From: JAAYJR01 sp964611525
Lineage (GTDB): Bacteria > Bacteroidota > Bacteroidia > Bacteroidales > Prolixibacteraceae
Direction of reading: 5' to 3'
Length of the DNA: 64,000 nucleotides
Assembly (NCBI GenBank): GCA_964611525.1
Contig: CAZTAL010000067.1
Location: forward strand, 6,262-70,261
Position numbers and translations under genes: made by a program. Below, piece by piece: positions 36,437 to 45,965 of the stretch (positions are counted from its first letter, which is position 1; each line of letters opens with the position of its first letter). The notes beneath the pieces are model-generated. The model ran no database searches, was not told the DNA's origin, and was given only the letters and a program-made list of their open reading frames with translations.

Positions 36437-38650
36437 ATGAATCGATTTTTAATTGTATCAAACAGACTTCCTGTTAAAATAGATATACTAGATGATGATA
36501 TTGATGTTAAGCCCAGTGTGGGCGGACTTGCTACAGGTATGAAATCTGTAAGCCGTTTTTTTAACAGTCTTTGGATCGGTTGGTCGGGAGTTGATAAAGA
36601 TCAACTTACTTTAAAACAGCTAAAAATTGTTGACGATGCCTTGAAAAGAGAGGAATGCGTTGACGTGAATCTTTCACAGAAGGAAGTTGAGTTATATTAT
36701 GAAGGATTTAGTAATAAAACTATTTGGCCTCTGTTCCATTATTTTAATCAGTTTGTTGAATATGAAGAAGAGCAGTGGGAGGCTTATAAGCAGGTAAACA
36801 GAAAATTCGCTGATGTCATTGCTGATAATATAAAGGGTGTGGATAAAATATGGGTACATGATTATCATCTGCTTTTATTGCCGCAGATGATTAAAGAACG
36901 TTTTCCCAAGATCACAGTGGGATTTTTTCTTCATATACCATTTCCCTCTTATGAGCTTTTCCGTATTCTTCCGTGGCGTAATGAAATTATTAATGGAATG
37001 CTAGGGGCTGATCTTCTTGGTTTTCACACTTTCGATTATGAGAGGCACTTTATGAGCTCTGTGCGACGATTGCTTGGCTATGATATCAGTATTAATGAGA
37101 TACAGCTTCCCAAAAGGATAGTAAAAGTGGATAATTTTCCTATGGGGATAGATTATGACAAATTTCATAATGCGGCACTTGCTTCCCAAACACGTTCCGT
37201 CCGGGATAAATCGGAGATCAGGAAAGAACTGGAGCGTTACTATTTATTATATCCTGAAACGAAATTTATTCTTTCAATTGACCGTCTTGATTATACAAAA
37301 GGGCTTATCAACAGGCTTGAAGCTTATGAATATTTTCTGGAAAATTATCCTGAGTACAGAGAAAAAGTAACTCTTGTACTTTTGGCAGTACCTTCGAGAA
37401 TTGGTGTGGAGCAGTATCAGCAAATGAAAAGTGAGGTGGATGAAATTGTAGGCAGGATTAATGGAAAATTTTCTTCGATTAACCGTACACCTATTTGGTA
37501 TTTTTACCGTTCAATGCCTTTCGAAAATCTGGTTGATCTTTATAATTATTGTGAGATAGCTCTTATTACTCCTATTCGTGATGGTATGAACCTCGTAGCC
37601 AAAGAGTTCATCGCTTCCAAAACCGACGGTCGCGGTGTCCTGATATTGAGTGAAATGGCAGGTGCTTCAAAGGAGATGAGTGAGGCACTGATCATTAATC
37701 CTATTGATAAAGAGCAAATTGCTGCTGCTATCAAGACAGCGATTGAGATGCCTTTGGAAGAACAAATCGAGCGCAATACCTTTCTGCAGAAAAGATTGAA
37801 AAGGTACAATATTGAGAAATGGGGCGTTGAATTTTTAAACAGTCTGGAAAAAGTCCGCAAGAACGAACAGAAATATTTGGGAATGAAGTTGACTGCTGAA
37901 ACACAGAATAAGATAATAAAAGACGTTTGTAGTGGAGATAAGTGTATTTTCTTTTTAGATTATGATGGAACACTTAAAGGTTTTGAAGATAATCCTGATC
38001 ATGCCACTCCCGATAAAGATTTATATGAATTGCTGGATGGACTTGCTGAAAATCCCAAAAATCATGTTGTACTTATAAGTGGACGTGATAAGAATACTTT
38101 TCAGGAATGGTTTGGAAATAGTCCTTATACACTGGTCGTTGAGCATGGTGTATGGTATAAGCCCGTTGGAGATAAATGGCATATGATCGAGCCACTTGAT
38201 TCTAAATGGAAGGATAGCATACGTTCGTCGCTGGAATTTTATGTTGACCGTACTCCCGGTTCTTTTATCGAAGAAAAGAATTACAGTCTTGTCTGGCACT
38301 ACCGTAAATCTGATCCTGAGCTTGGATTAAACAGGGCAATTGAGTTAAAGGACGAACTGACTAGTCTTGTTGCTAATCTTGATCTTGAAATCCTTGAAGG
38401 GAATAAGGTTATCGAGATTAAAAACAGGGGAGTTGATAAAGGACGTGCAGCAATGTATTTATTAAGTTTATTCCCGGCAGATAAAATTGTTGCGATAGGC
38501 GATGACTGGACTGATGAAATTTTATTTGCAGAACTTCCTGAGGATGCATACACTATTAAAGTCGGCATGTCGCAGACAGGGGCAGGTTATAAAGTGGAAA
38601 ATTTTATGGAAGTCAGGAATATGCTTAAAAGAATGGCCTGTGAAAGATAA
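36437..38650 (+). CDS. Bifunctional trehalose-6-phosphate synthase/phosphatase
   Basis: 737 residues. The first 460 are a GT20 synthase: LIVSNRLPVKI, VGGLATGMK, IWVHDYHLLLLPQMI, VGFFLHIPFPSYELFR, FSIDRLDYTKG-like (ILSIDRLDYTKGLINR) and RDGMNLVAKEF. The last 245 are a HAD-type phosphatase: FFLDYDGTLKGF, LISGRDKNTF, EHGVWYKP, and GDDWTDEILFAEL. UDP-glucose and glucose-6-phosphate are joined, then the phosphate is removed, to give trehalose for osmotic and stress protection. The order is OtsA-OtsB in one chain. It is a single-gene unit. Confidence 0.96.
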   Translation: MNRFLIVSNRLPVKIDILDDDIDVKPSVGGLATGMKSVSRFFNSLWIGWSGVDKDQLTLKQLKIVDDALKREECVDVNLSQKEVELYYEGFSNKTIWPLFHYFNQFVEYEEEQWEAYKQVNRKFADVIADNIKGVDKIWVHDYHLLLLPQMIKERFPKITVGFFLHIPFPSYELFRILPWRNEIINGMLGADLLGFHTFDYERHFMSSVRRLLGYDISINEIQLPKRIVKVDNFPMGIDYDKFHNAALASQTRSVRDKSEIRKELERYYLLYPETKFILSIDRLDYTKGLINRLEAYEYFLENYPEYREKVTLVLLAVPSRIGVEQYQQMKSEVDEIVGRINGKFSSINRTPIWYFYRSMPFENLVDLYNYCEIALITPIRDGMNLVAKEFIASKTDGRGVLILSEMAGASKEMSEALIINPIDKEQIAAAIKTAIEMPLEEQIERNTFLQKRLKRYNIEKWGVEFLNSLEKVRKNEQKYLGMKLTAETQNKIIKDVCSGDKCIFFLDYDGTLKGFEDNPDHATPDKDLYELLDGLAENPKNHVVLISGRDKNTFQEWFGNSPYTLVVEHGVWYKPVGDKWHMIEPLDSKWKDSIRSSLEFYVDRTPGSFIEEKNYSLVWHYRKSDPELGLNRAIELKDELTSLVANLDLEILEGNKVIEIKNRGVDKGRAAMYLLSLFPADKIVAIGDDWTDEILFAELPEDAYTIKVGMSQTGAGYKVENFMEVRNMLKRMACER

Positions 38651-38686
38651 CCGGATATATATCTTAGCCTGTTGTCCCGCAGAGGT

Positions 38687-40885
38687 TTACTTTAAATTGT
38701 CTTTAAGAAAATTTGTCATTTTTGTATAAAGATGTATAGTGGTATTACCTCCCCTTATTCGGTGATCACGATTAGTGTATATGGCCATATTGAACTGTAT
38801 CCCTGACTGTACAAGTTTTTCAGTAAATTCATAAGTATTTTGTGCATGCACATTGTCATCAGCGGAGCCATGAATAATAAGCAGTCGCCCTTCAATGTCC
38901 CCGGCACGATATAGCGGGGCATTTTCACGGTATCCTTCGGGATTTTCATTAGGTTTCTGCATATAACGTTCAGTATATATTGTATCATAAAACCGCCAAT
39001 CGGTAACCGGTGCTACTGCAATTCCCGCTTTAAACAGAGTACCTCCTTTTTCCATTGACAGACAAGTCATGAAACCACCGTAGCTCCAACCGAAAATACC
39101 TATATTGCCTTTATCTACATAAGGAAGTGTCCCCAGATACTTTGCTGTTTCGACCAAATCATCTGATTCATATTTGCCTAGTTGGAGATATGTTACCTTT
39201 CTGAACTCTTCTCCACGTGCGGCGGTTCCCCGTGGATCTATGGCAACGACCAAAAATCCTTGTTGGGCAAGGTAATGTTCCCAGCTTATTCCACTCCAGG
39301 ATTCCTTTACCTTTTGTGAGTTAGGACCGCTGTACTGACTGATCAGGACAGGGTATTTATTTGATTCGGTAAAATTTGACGGTTTGATCATATAGCCATA
39401 TAATTCGATTCCGTTTGAGGTAGTGAATTTGAAAAATTCTTTTAGTGGAATATTGTGATTTGTCAGTTTGTTTTTAAGTATAGTATTATCCTGCAAAACC
39501 CTTATCATTTTGTTCTTTTTTGTTTCATGGAGTGTTATCATATAGGGAGAATTCCCGCTGCTGTAATAGTTTACATAGTAACTAAAATCACTGCTGAAAT
39601 TAGCTTTGTTATCACCTTTTAGAGTGGATAGCTGACCTTGTTCTTTTTTGTCTATGCTGGTAAAGCAAACCTTCCTGAAGAGCGGTGATTCACCAACGGC
39701 TTGATAGTAGAAGAGTTCTTTTTCGGGATCGTAACCATAAAAATCGGTAACATCAAACTGCCCTTTGGTAATCTGAGCCTGTTCAAATCCCAGTCTGTCG
39801 TAAAGATAAAGATGCGACCATCCGTCTCTCTCACTTTTTATTATAAACCGGCCATCCTCGAGATAATTAAATCCATCAAGAAAATTCTCAGCAATATACC
39901 GGTCGTTTTTTTCAGTAAGTATTGGCCTTGAATCGCCGGTAAAGGGATTTGCATAAAGAATATTCACCTGATTTTGTCTCCGGTTCATACGCATGATAAT
40001 TAGGTCTTCCGCATCGGGAGTCCATTTTAACCTGGGTACATAAATATTATTGTCTTCACCAATATTCACATCAATAGTAACTTTTGAATAAAGCTCATAT
40101 GTTTTAACTGAAACAGTGGAATTTTTTTCACCGGCTTTAGGGTATTTGAATGTTTCTATTGAGGGATAGAGTTTGTTCTCCTCCAAAACGGGATTCTCTC
40201 CTGCATACATTCTTAAAGTGTAGTCTTGTACTTCAGATTCGTCAAACCGGATATAGGCCACGAATTTGCTGTCGGGCGACCACCAGAATGCTTTGTTAAA
40301 TCCAAATTCTTCTTCATAAACCCAGTCGGGGGCACCGTTTATAACCTTATTTTTTTCCCCGTCCCATGTTATCTGGCTTTCACTGCCAAATTTAAGATTT
40401 TTAATAAAGAGATTGTTGTCGCGCACGAAAGCTACATAATTACCATCAGGAGAAAAGGTGGCCAACTGTTGTGCCCCGTTTTCCGATAAAGGACTAAACT
40501 CTTCGGTTACCGAGTTCCATATATAATAATTTGCTGTGAATGAACGGCGGTAGATGGGTTTTATATCTGTAGTAAGCAATATTTTGGTTTCATCGTCACT
40601 TAATTTATAGTTTGAAAAAGAGGAAACAGCCGTATCTTCAATTTTTGTTATATCGAAGAGCACAGCCACTTGTTCACCTGTTTCATAACTGTTTTTTAAT
40701 ATTTTTGTGTCATTTTCCATCGTCGTATAGTGAATACCGTCTTTCATCGATCGAAGACTGACCGTAGATTCCGCACGGAAAGTCCCTTTGGTGAATATAT
40801 CATCAAGTGTTATCTGGTATTCCGACTGTGCATAAAGGGTAATTCCCAAGACAGTAACAGATAGCAGTAATGCTAATTTTTTCAT
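38687..40885 (-). CDS. S9 peptidase, dipeptidyl-peptidase IV family
   Basis: 732 residues. A signal peptide (MKKLALLLSVTVLGITLYAQ) leads to a beta-propeller (DPPIV_N; about 90-500) and an alpha/beta-hydrolase domain. The nucleophile is in GWSYGGFMT, the aspartate in HGSADDNVHAQNTYEFTE, and the histidine in NRDHRIRGGNT. The DPP4 N-terminal dipeptide-anchoring double glutamate is visible as DWVYEEEFGF. It removes Xaa-Pro or Xaa-Ala dipeptides from peptides in the periplasm. It is convergent with the trehalose gene, with only 36 bases between stops. Confidence 0.94.
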   Translation of the reverse strand: MKKLALLLSVTVLGITLYAQSEYQITLDDIFTKGTFRAESTVSLRSMKDGIHYTTMENDTKILKNSYETGEQVAVLFDITKIEDTAVSSFSNYKLSDDETKILLTTDIKPIYRRSFTANYYIWNSVTEEFSPLSENGAQQLATFSPDGNYVAFVRDNNLFIKNLKFGSESQITWDGEKNKVINGAPDWVYEEEFGFNKAFWWSPDSKFVAYIRFDESEVQDYTLRMYAGENPVLEENKLYPSIETFKYPKAGEKNSTVSVKTYELYSKVTIDVNIGEDNNIYVPRLKWTPDAEDLIIMRMNRRQNQVNILYANPFTGDSRPILTEKNDRYIAENFLDGFNYLEDGRFIIKSERDGWSHLYLYDRLGFEQAQITKGQFDVTDFYGYDPEKELFYYQAVGESPLFRKVCFTSIDKKEQGQLSTLKGDNKANFSSDFSYYVNYYSSGNSPYMITLHETKKNKMIRVLQDNTILKNKLTNHNIPLKEFFKFTTSNGIELYGYMIKPSNFTESNKYPVLISQYSGPNSQKVKESWSGISWEHYLAQQGFLVVAIDPRGTAARGEEFRKVTYLQLGKYESDDLVETAKYLGTLPYVDKGNIGIFGWSYGGFMTCLSMEKGGTLFKAGIAVAPVTDWRFYDTIYTERYMQKPNENPEGYRENAPLYRAGDIEGRLLIIHGSADDNVHAQNTYEFTEKLVQSGIQFNMAIYTNRDHRIRGGNTTIHLYTKMTNFLKDNLK

Positions 40886-41226
40886 AGAGTTATAATTTTA
40901 TTATTGTCTGAAAAAAAATAATTCAAAAAAAAATAATATACTTATTTAACTTATGAGTTCATTATAAAAACTAAAATTTTTATTTATATAATCTTTATAT
41001 CTTTTGTATATAATTTAAAATCAGTATTTTAAAAATTTATGTAAAAATGGCGTAAAGCGCCTTTTCAGGCCATAGCCATTTATAATTTGAACACAAAAGT
41101 AAGAATTGTTGTTTAAGAGGAAAAGTGAATATTATAAATAATTCAATTTGATCTATAGTTAAATATCGGAATATGGAATTTTCGAATGAATCATTATCTT
41201 TGCAAATCTTAAAAAGTGCATATGAT
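40886..41226. other. 341-base divergent region before thrS
   Basis: AT-rich, no gene. A weak hairpin, GGCG and CGCC around a TAAAG loop (41048-41060), may form. The thrS -7 element lies at 41195-41202. No T-box or other leader structure was recognised. Confidence 0.4.
41195..41202 (+). promoter_or_regulatory. -7 promoter element of thrS
   Basis: TATCTTTG fits TAnnTTTG and predicts a start about 20 bases before the ATG at 41227. An in-frame ATG at 41173 lies upstream of the promoter and is therefore unlikely. The -33 match is weak. Confidence 0.5.
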
Positions 41227-43170
41227 ATGATAAAAATAACTCTGTCTGACAATAGTGTGAAAGAATTTCCAGGGCCGGTTGACGGACTGGAGATTGCCCG
41301 TTCACTTTCTAACCGTTTAGCCAAAGAGGTCTTATCGGTTTCCGTGAACGGAGAAGTTTGGGATCTGACAAGGAAAATAACCTCTGATTCTGCAATTAGG
41401 TTGCATACGTGGGATGATTTTGAAGGCAGAAAAGCATTCTGGCATTCATCTGCACATTTGATGGCAGAAGCTATAGAATTTTTTTATCCGGGAACAAAAT
41501 TCGGGATAGGGCCTGCAATTGAAAATGGATTTTATTATGATGTAGACCTTCCTGATGAACAGCAACTAACAGAAAAAGATTTATTGAAGATTGAGGATAA
41601 AATGTTGGAGCTGGCCAGACAGAAAAATGATATAGTGCGTAAAGAGATCAGTAAAAAAGATGCGCTTAAATTTTTTTCTGAAAAGGATGACGTATTGAAA
41701 CTGGAATTGATCGGTGAATTGGAGGATGGAACTATTAGTTTTTATGAACAGGGCAATTTTGTTGACCTTTGCCGCGGTCCCCATTTGCCGGATACTGGTT
41801 ATATTAAAGCTATAAAACTCACTTCTGTTGCGGGTGCATACTGGCGTGGAGACGAAAACAACAAAATGTTGACACGTGTTTACGGTATCACCTTCCCTAA
41901 AAAGAAGATGTTGGATGAATATCTTATTATGTTGGAGGAGGCAAAAAAACGTGACCACCGTAAGATTGGAAAAGAGATGGAGTTATTTACCTTCTCCGAA
42001 GCTGTAGGACAAGGATTACCTTTATGGTTGCCCAAAGGCGCCCGATTGAGGAAGCAGTTAGAAGATTTCCTGACAAAAGTACAGGAAAAATACGGCTACG
42101 AACAGGTCATCACACCTCATATAGGAGATGTGAGATTATACAAAACTTCCGGTCATTATGAGAAGTATGGAAAAGATTCTTTCCGGACAATTACAACACC
42201 TGAGGAAGGCGAAGAATATATGCTTAAACCAATGAATTGTCCCCACCACTGTGAAATATACATGTCGAAGCCCCATTCTTATAAAGATTTGCCTGTTAGG
42301 ATGGCTGAATTTGGCACTGTATATAGGTATGAACAGAGCGGTGAACTTCACGGATTAACGCGTGCCCGCGGTTTTACGCAGGACGATGCTCATATTTTTT
42401 GTCGGCCGGATCAGTTGAAGGATGAATTCAAAAAGGTTATCGATATTATTTTTATTATTTTTAAAGCGCTCAATTTTAATGATTATACAGCTCAGATTTC
42501 TCTTCGTGATCCGGATGATCCCGGTAAATACATAGGTAAGGTTGAAAATTGGGAAAAGTCTGAAAGAGCAATTATTGAGGCTTGCGAAGAAAAGGGGTTG
42601 AAGACAATTACAAAAAGAGGGGAAGCGGCCTTTTATGGTCCCAAACTTGATTTTATGATAAAAGATGCATTGGGACGAAGCTGGCAGTTGGGAACCATAC
42701 AGGTTGACTATAATCTCCCTGAACGTTTTAATCTTGAGTATATCGGTGCTGATGATAATAAACACCAGCCGGTGATGATTCACAGGGCTCCTTTCGGATC
42801 TATGGAAAGATTTGTTGCTGTGCTCATTGAACATACTGCGGGCAAATTTCCTTTGTGGCTTGCTCCTGAGCAGGTTGTTGTTTTACCAATTAGTGAAAAG
42901 TATAATGATTATGCCGAAAAAGTTTCAAAAGTTCTAAATAATTCCGATATTCGCACCATCGTTGACGATCGTAATGAGAAGATTGGTAGAAAGATACGTG
43001 ATAATGAGTTGAAGCGGATACCTTATATGCTGATAGTAGGAGAGAAGGAGGCCGAGGCGGAAACTGTTTCTGTTCGCCCTCAGGGGGGAGGAGATAAGGA
43101 AGTAATGAAAATCAGTTCCTTTGCTGAATTTTTAAGTAATGAAATAAAAGATCATTTATCATTTGTATAA
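41227..43170 (+). CDS. thrS: Threonyl-tRNA synthetase
   Basis: 647 residues from the ATG at 41227 (MIKITLSDNSVKEF), the family's usual length. TGS domain (1-60), second additional editing domain with HSSAHLMAEAIEFFYPG and FVDLCRGPHLPDTG, class II catalytic core with the zinc-binding MNCPHHCEIY and the motif 2 segment YRYEQSGELHGLTRARGFTQDD, and C-terminal anticodon domain (QVVVLPISEKYNDYA). It charges tRNA-Thr. First gene of the classical thrS-infC-rpmI-rplT operon. Confidence 0.98.
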   Translation: MIKITLSDNSVKEFPGPVDGLEIARSLSNRLAKEVLSVSVNGEVWDLTRKITSDSAIRLHTWDDFEGRKAFWHSSAHLMAEAIEFFYPGTKFGIGPAIENGFYYDVDLPDEQQLTEKDLLKIEDKMLELARQKNDIVRKEISKKDALKFFSEKDDVLKLELIGELEDGTISFYEQGNFVDLCRGPHLPDTGYIKAIKLTSVAGAYWRGDENNKMLTRVYGITFPKKKMLDEYLIMLEEAKKRDHRKIGKEMELFTFSEAVGQGLPLWLPKGARLRKQLEDFLTKVQEKYGYEQVITPHIGDVRLYKTSGHYEKYGKDSFRTITTPEEGEEYMLKPMNCPHHCEIYMSKPHSYKDLPVRMAEFGTVYRYEQSGELHGLTRARGFTQDDAHIFCRPDQLKDEFKKVIDIIFIIFKALNFNDYTAQISLRDPDDPGKYIGKVENWEKSERAIIEACEEKGLKTITKRGEAAFYGPKLDFMIKDALGRSWQLGTIQVDYNLPERFNLEYIGADDNKHQPVMIHRAPFGSMERFVAVLIEHTAGKFPLWLAPEQVVVLPISEKYNDYAEKVSKVLNNSDIRTIVDDRNEKIGRKIRDNELKRIPYMLIVGEKEAEAETVSVRPQGGGDKEVMKISSFAEFLSNEIKDHLSFV

Positions 43171-43178
43171 TTTAATAT

Positions 43179-43184
43179 AGGAGG
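43179..43184 (+). promoter_or_regulatory. Shine-Dalgarno sequence deciding the infC start
   Basis: AGGAGG lies eight bases before the AUA at 43193, an ideal spacing. Strong Shine-Dalgarno sequences are rare in this phylum, so its presence here singles out infC and its unusual start codon. Confidence 0.7.
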
Positions 43185-43192
43185 ATTTAAAT

Positions 43193-43756
43193 ATAGCTAT
43201 TAAGAAAAAGAGTGGAGGACGGTATTCCTTTAGAAAAAGGGATCGCGGACCTCAACACAGAATTAACAAGTTTATAACTGCACCCCAGGTCAGGGTGGTG
43301 GGGGACAATGTTGATAATCCGGGAATTTTTCCTTTGCAGGATGCACTGAGAATGGCTGATCAGATGGAATTAGATCTTGTGGAGATTTCACCAAAAGCGG
43401 ATCCCCCGGTTTGTAAGATTGTAGATTATTCCAAGTTTCTTTACCGGCAAAAAAAGAAACAAAAGGAAATGAAGGCCAAGGCTTTTAAAATTGTTGTTAA
43501 AGAAATTCGTTTTGGCCCCCAAACAGATGACCATGATTATGAATTTAAAAAAAGGCATGCTGAAAAATTCCTCAAAGACGGGGCAAAAGTAAAAGCTTAT
43601 GTGTTCTTTAAAGGCAGGTCGATTTTGTTCAAGGAGCAGGGAGAAATACTCCTTCTCAGGCTTGCAACTGACCTTGAGGATTTGGGAACTGTTGAACAAA
43701 TGCCAAAACTGGAAGGTAAAAGAATGACAATGATGATTTCACCTAAGAAGAAATAA
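43193..43756 (+). CDS. infC: Translation initiation factor IF-3 (non-AUG start)
   Basis: 187 residues if it begins at ATA 43193 (AIKKKSGGRYSFRKRDRGPQ after the initiator). The conserved IF-3 N-domain starts before any ATG or GTG: HRINKFITAPQVRVVGDN is coded from about 43256, so a GTG at 43295 would delete it. The linker and C-domain follow (DYSKFLYRQKKKQKEMK, VVKEIRFGPQTDDHDYEFK, GAKVKAYVFFKGRSI). IF-3 rejects non-AUG initiators, so an AUA or AUU start can give autoregulation, as known for AUU in E. coli infC. An ATT at 43199 is an alternative start. Confidence 0.88.
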   Translation: MAIKKKSGGRYSFRKRDRGPQHRINKFITAPQVRVVGDNVDNPGIFPLQDALRMADQMELDLVEISPKADPPVCKIVDYSKFLYRQKKKQKEMKAKAFKIVVKEIRFGPQTDDHDYEFKKRHAEKFLKDGAKVKAYVFFKGRSILFKEQGEILLLRLATDLEDLGTVEQMPKLEGKRMTMMISPKKK

Positions 43757-43801
43757 TATAGAATAAATATAGTTCTTTGATAACATTTAATAAATAGGAT
43801 T

Positions 43802-43999
43802 ATGCCAAAAATGAAAACTAATTCCGGCGCTAAAAAGCGTTTTAAGCTTACCGGAACGGGTAAAATTAAAAGAAAACATGCTTATAAAAGTCACATTCTT
43901 ACAAAGAAAAGTAAGAAAAGAAAACGTAATCTGGGTTACTGGACTACCATTGATAAAACAAATAAAAAGAATGTGAAACTTTTACTAAACATGAAATAA
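43802..43999 (+). CDS. rpmI: 50S ribosomal protein L35
   Basis: 65 residues. The full family pattern is seen: MPKMKTNSGAKKRFKLTGTG at the N-terminus and KKSKKRKRNLG later, very basic throughout. It lies 45 bases after infC, in the thrS-infC-rpmI-rplT operon. Confidence 0.97.
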   Translation: MPKMKTNSGAKKRFKLTGTGKIKRKHAYKSHILTKKSKKRKRNLGYWTTIDKTNKKNVKLLLNMK

Positions 44000-44088
44000 A
44001 TCAGGTAAGAATTAGTTATTAACCAGGTTATTGTGCTTTTAAGTATCCCTGTATTTGCGGAGCGCCAATGGCCAAAAATTAATAAAGT

Positions 44089-44433
44089 ATGCCAAGAAGT
44101 GTAAATAATGCAGCATCACGTGCCCGGAGAAAAAAAATATTGAAAAAGACTAAAGGTTATTTCGGGGCACGTAAAAATGTTTGGACTGTAGCTAAAAATA
44201 CATATGAAAAAGGGTTACAGTATGCTTATCGTGACAGGAAAAACAAGAAAAGGACTTTCCGTGCTTTGTGGATTCAGCGTATTAATGCTGCTGCCCGCCT
44301 TGAAGGGTTGTCATATTCACGATTTATGGGATTATTAAAGAAAAATGATATAGAGATTAACAGGAAAGTCTTAGCCGATCTGGCTATGAATCATCCTGAA
44401 GCCTTTAAAGCTATAGTCGATAAAGTGAAATAA
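44089..44433 (+). CDS. rplT: 50S ribosomal protein L20
   Basis: 114 residues, a normal length. Begins MPRSVNNAASRARRKKILKK, with YRDRKNKKRTFRALWIQRIN and a C-terminal domain that contacts helices 40-41 of 23S rRNA. L20 assembles early and in some bacteria represses its own operon by binding the leader; no such structure was identified here. Last gene of the operon, with a hairpin following at 44480. Confidence 0.97.
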   Translation: MPRSVNNAASRARRKKILKKTKGYFGARKNVWTVAKNTYEKGLQYAYRDRKNKKRTFRALWIQRINAAARLEGLSYSRFMGLLKKNDIEINRKVLADLAMNHPEAFKAIVDKVK

Positions 44434-44479
44434 ATATTTATCCTTAGTGTGACAATGATCATCCGTACGGGAGCAAAAA

Positions 44480-44516
44480 AAATACCCTAAGGGCAATTAT
44501 TAGCCTTAGGGTATTT
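44480..44516. terminator. Hairpin terminator after rplT
   Basis: AAATACCCTAAGG (44480-44492) and CCTTAGGGTATTT (44504-44516) form a 13-base-pair perfect stem with an 11-base loop. The plus strand continues TTTAATTT, and the minus strand continues with eight T, so it may work in both directions. Confidence 0.75.
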
Positions 44517-44823
44517 AATTTATTGGGTATTACTTTCGTAATTGTCTTCTCCAGTTATAAAATCTATCTGTCTATTTGAAAATATTCATAACAATTAAGC
44601 GGGGGGATATTAATAAAGGAATCGAAACAGTTCTATTTTTATTGAGTTGTGTTTGTTTATTATCAATATGATTAACAATTGATTTTTATGCATAAAATAA
44701 TACTAAAAACAGTATTTTTAGAGTTGTAGTTATAATCTTTTCTTTTAATAAGAAAGAGTTTTCTGGTAAGAATAATTTTTATTTAAAAATTTTATCATTC
44801 AAAATAGTTAAACATTAAATGCT
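44517..44823. other. AT-rich intergenic region before galM
   Basis: About 300 bases with no gene. A small inverted repeat, CTAAAAA and TTTTTAG (44703-44721), is present. No clear promoter was recognised, although one must lie here if galM starts a transcript. Confidence 0.4.
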
Positions 44824-45954
44824 ATGAAAAAAATATGCCTGTTTTTGTTGATCGCTATTTTTATATCTTGTACTTCAGTAACTAAAAAAGAAATTGAAAT
44901 GCCCTACTCAAAAGAATCTTTCGAAAAAACTATCAATGGAGAGCAAACTACTCTTTTGACTATGAAAAACAGTAATGGTATGGTAGTCACGCTTACTAAT
45001 TACGGAGCAAAGATCGTCTCGGTTTATGCGCCTGACAAGAATGATGATTTTGCGGATGTGTTACTGGGATTTAATTCAATTGAGGATTATCAGAAATACG
45101 GTGCAAGTCATGGAGCCGTGGTAGGTCCATATGCAAATCGTATAGCGAATGCTCAATTTGTAATTGAAGGTGACACATTCAGATTACCTGTAAATAACCA
45201 GGAAGCCTGCCTGCATTCAGGACCTGACAGTTGGTACAGGAGGGTATGGGAATATAATACAAATGATAATGTAACCACTTTCATGTTGGAAAGTCCTGAT
45301 GGTGAATGTGGGTTCCCTGGCAACCAGAAGGTCAGTGTAAAATATACTCTGACAGATGATAATGAATTAAAAATAGATTATGAGGTTACTACTGATAATC
45401 CTACTCACATTAATATTACAAATCATTCCTATTTTAATTTGAGAGGAGAAGGTAACGGCGATATTTTGGGTCATATTCTTGTCATTAATGCAAATAAATC
45501 CACACTTGTAAAAGATAGCAGTCTGATACCAACTGGCGAGATCAGTGATATACGTGGAACGGAACTTGATTTTACAACTCCTCATCCTATAGGTGAGCGC
45601 ATTGATGGTCATAATCCTTTGCTTAAACACGGTTCAGGGTATGATTTTAATTATATCTTAAATAAGAAATCTGGTGAAATGTCATTTGCTGCCAGTGCCT
45701 ATGAGCCTGAAAGCGGACGTTATATGGAAGTATATACCACAGAACCAGCAGTACAACTATATACTGGCAACTTTCTTGATGGTAGTGAGGTAGGGAATAG
45801 CGGTAAACCTTATACAAAACGTTCCGGATTTTGTCTGGAAACACAACATTTTCCTGATACCCCTCATCATCCGGAATTTCCCTCTACACTTTTAAATCCC
45901 GGTAAGGTTTTTAAATCAACTACAATTTTTAAGTTTTCGGTAAAAAAGGAGTAA
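44824..45954 (+). CDS. galM: Aldose 1-epimerase lipoprotein
   Basis: 376 residues. A signal peptide ends in the lipobox-like FISC (cysteine near residue 16), so it is probably membrane-anchored outside the cytoplasm. The galactose mutarotase fold shows LTNYGAKIVSVYAPDK, HGAVVGPYANRIANAQF, ITNHSYFNLRGEG (catalytic base histidine region) and the acid glutamate in FCLETQHFPDTPHHPEF. It interconverts alpha and beta anomers of aldoses. It ends only 18 bases before the ECF sigma gene, so the two may be read together, although they have no known functional tie. Confidence 0.94.
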   Translation: MKKICLFLLIAIFISCTSVTKKEIEMPYSKESFEKTINGEQTTLLTMKNSNGMVVTLTNYGAKIVSVYAPDKNDDFADVLLGFNSIEDYQKYGASHGAVVGPYANRIANAQFVIEGDTFRLPVNNQEACLHSGPDSWYRRVWEYNTNDNVTTFMLESPDGECGFPGNQKVSVKYTLTDDNELKIDYEVTTDNPTHINITNHSYFNLRGEGNGDILGHILVINANKSTLVKDSSLIPTGEISDIRGTELDFTTPHPIGERIDGHNPLLKHGSGYDFNYILNKKSGEMSFAASAYEPESGRYMEVYTTEPAVQLYTGNFLDGSEVGNSGKPYTKRSGFCLETQHFPDTPHHPEFPSTLLNPGKVFKSTTIFKFSVKKE

Positions 45955-45965
45955 CAGAAGCGAAA

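Noticed and set aside
41173..41226. Longer thrS starting at ATG 41173.
   Set aside because: The likely promoter lies downstream of this ATG, and the family's TGS domain begins at 41227.
40886..41226. T-box or other riboswitch upstream of thrS.
   Set aside because: The mapped promoter element leaves only a leader of about 20 bases, too short for a T-box; no conserved T-box sequence was seen.
43295..43756. infC starting at GTG 43295.
   Set aside because: It would delete the conserved IF-3 N-terminal segment HRINKFITAPQVR, which is open and in frame upstream and follows an SD sequence.
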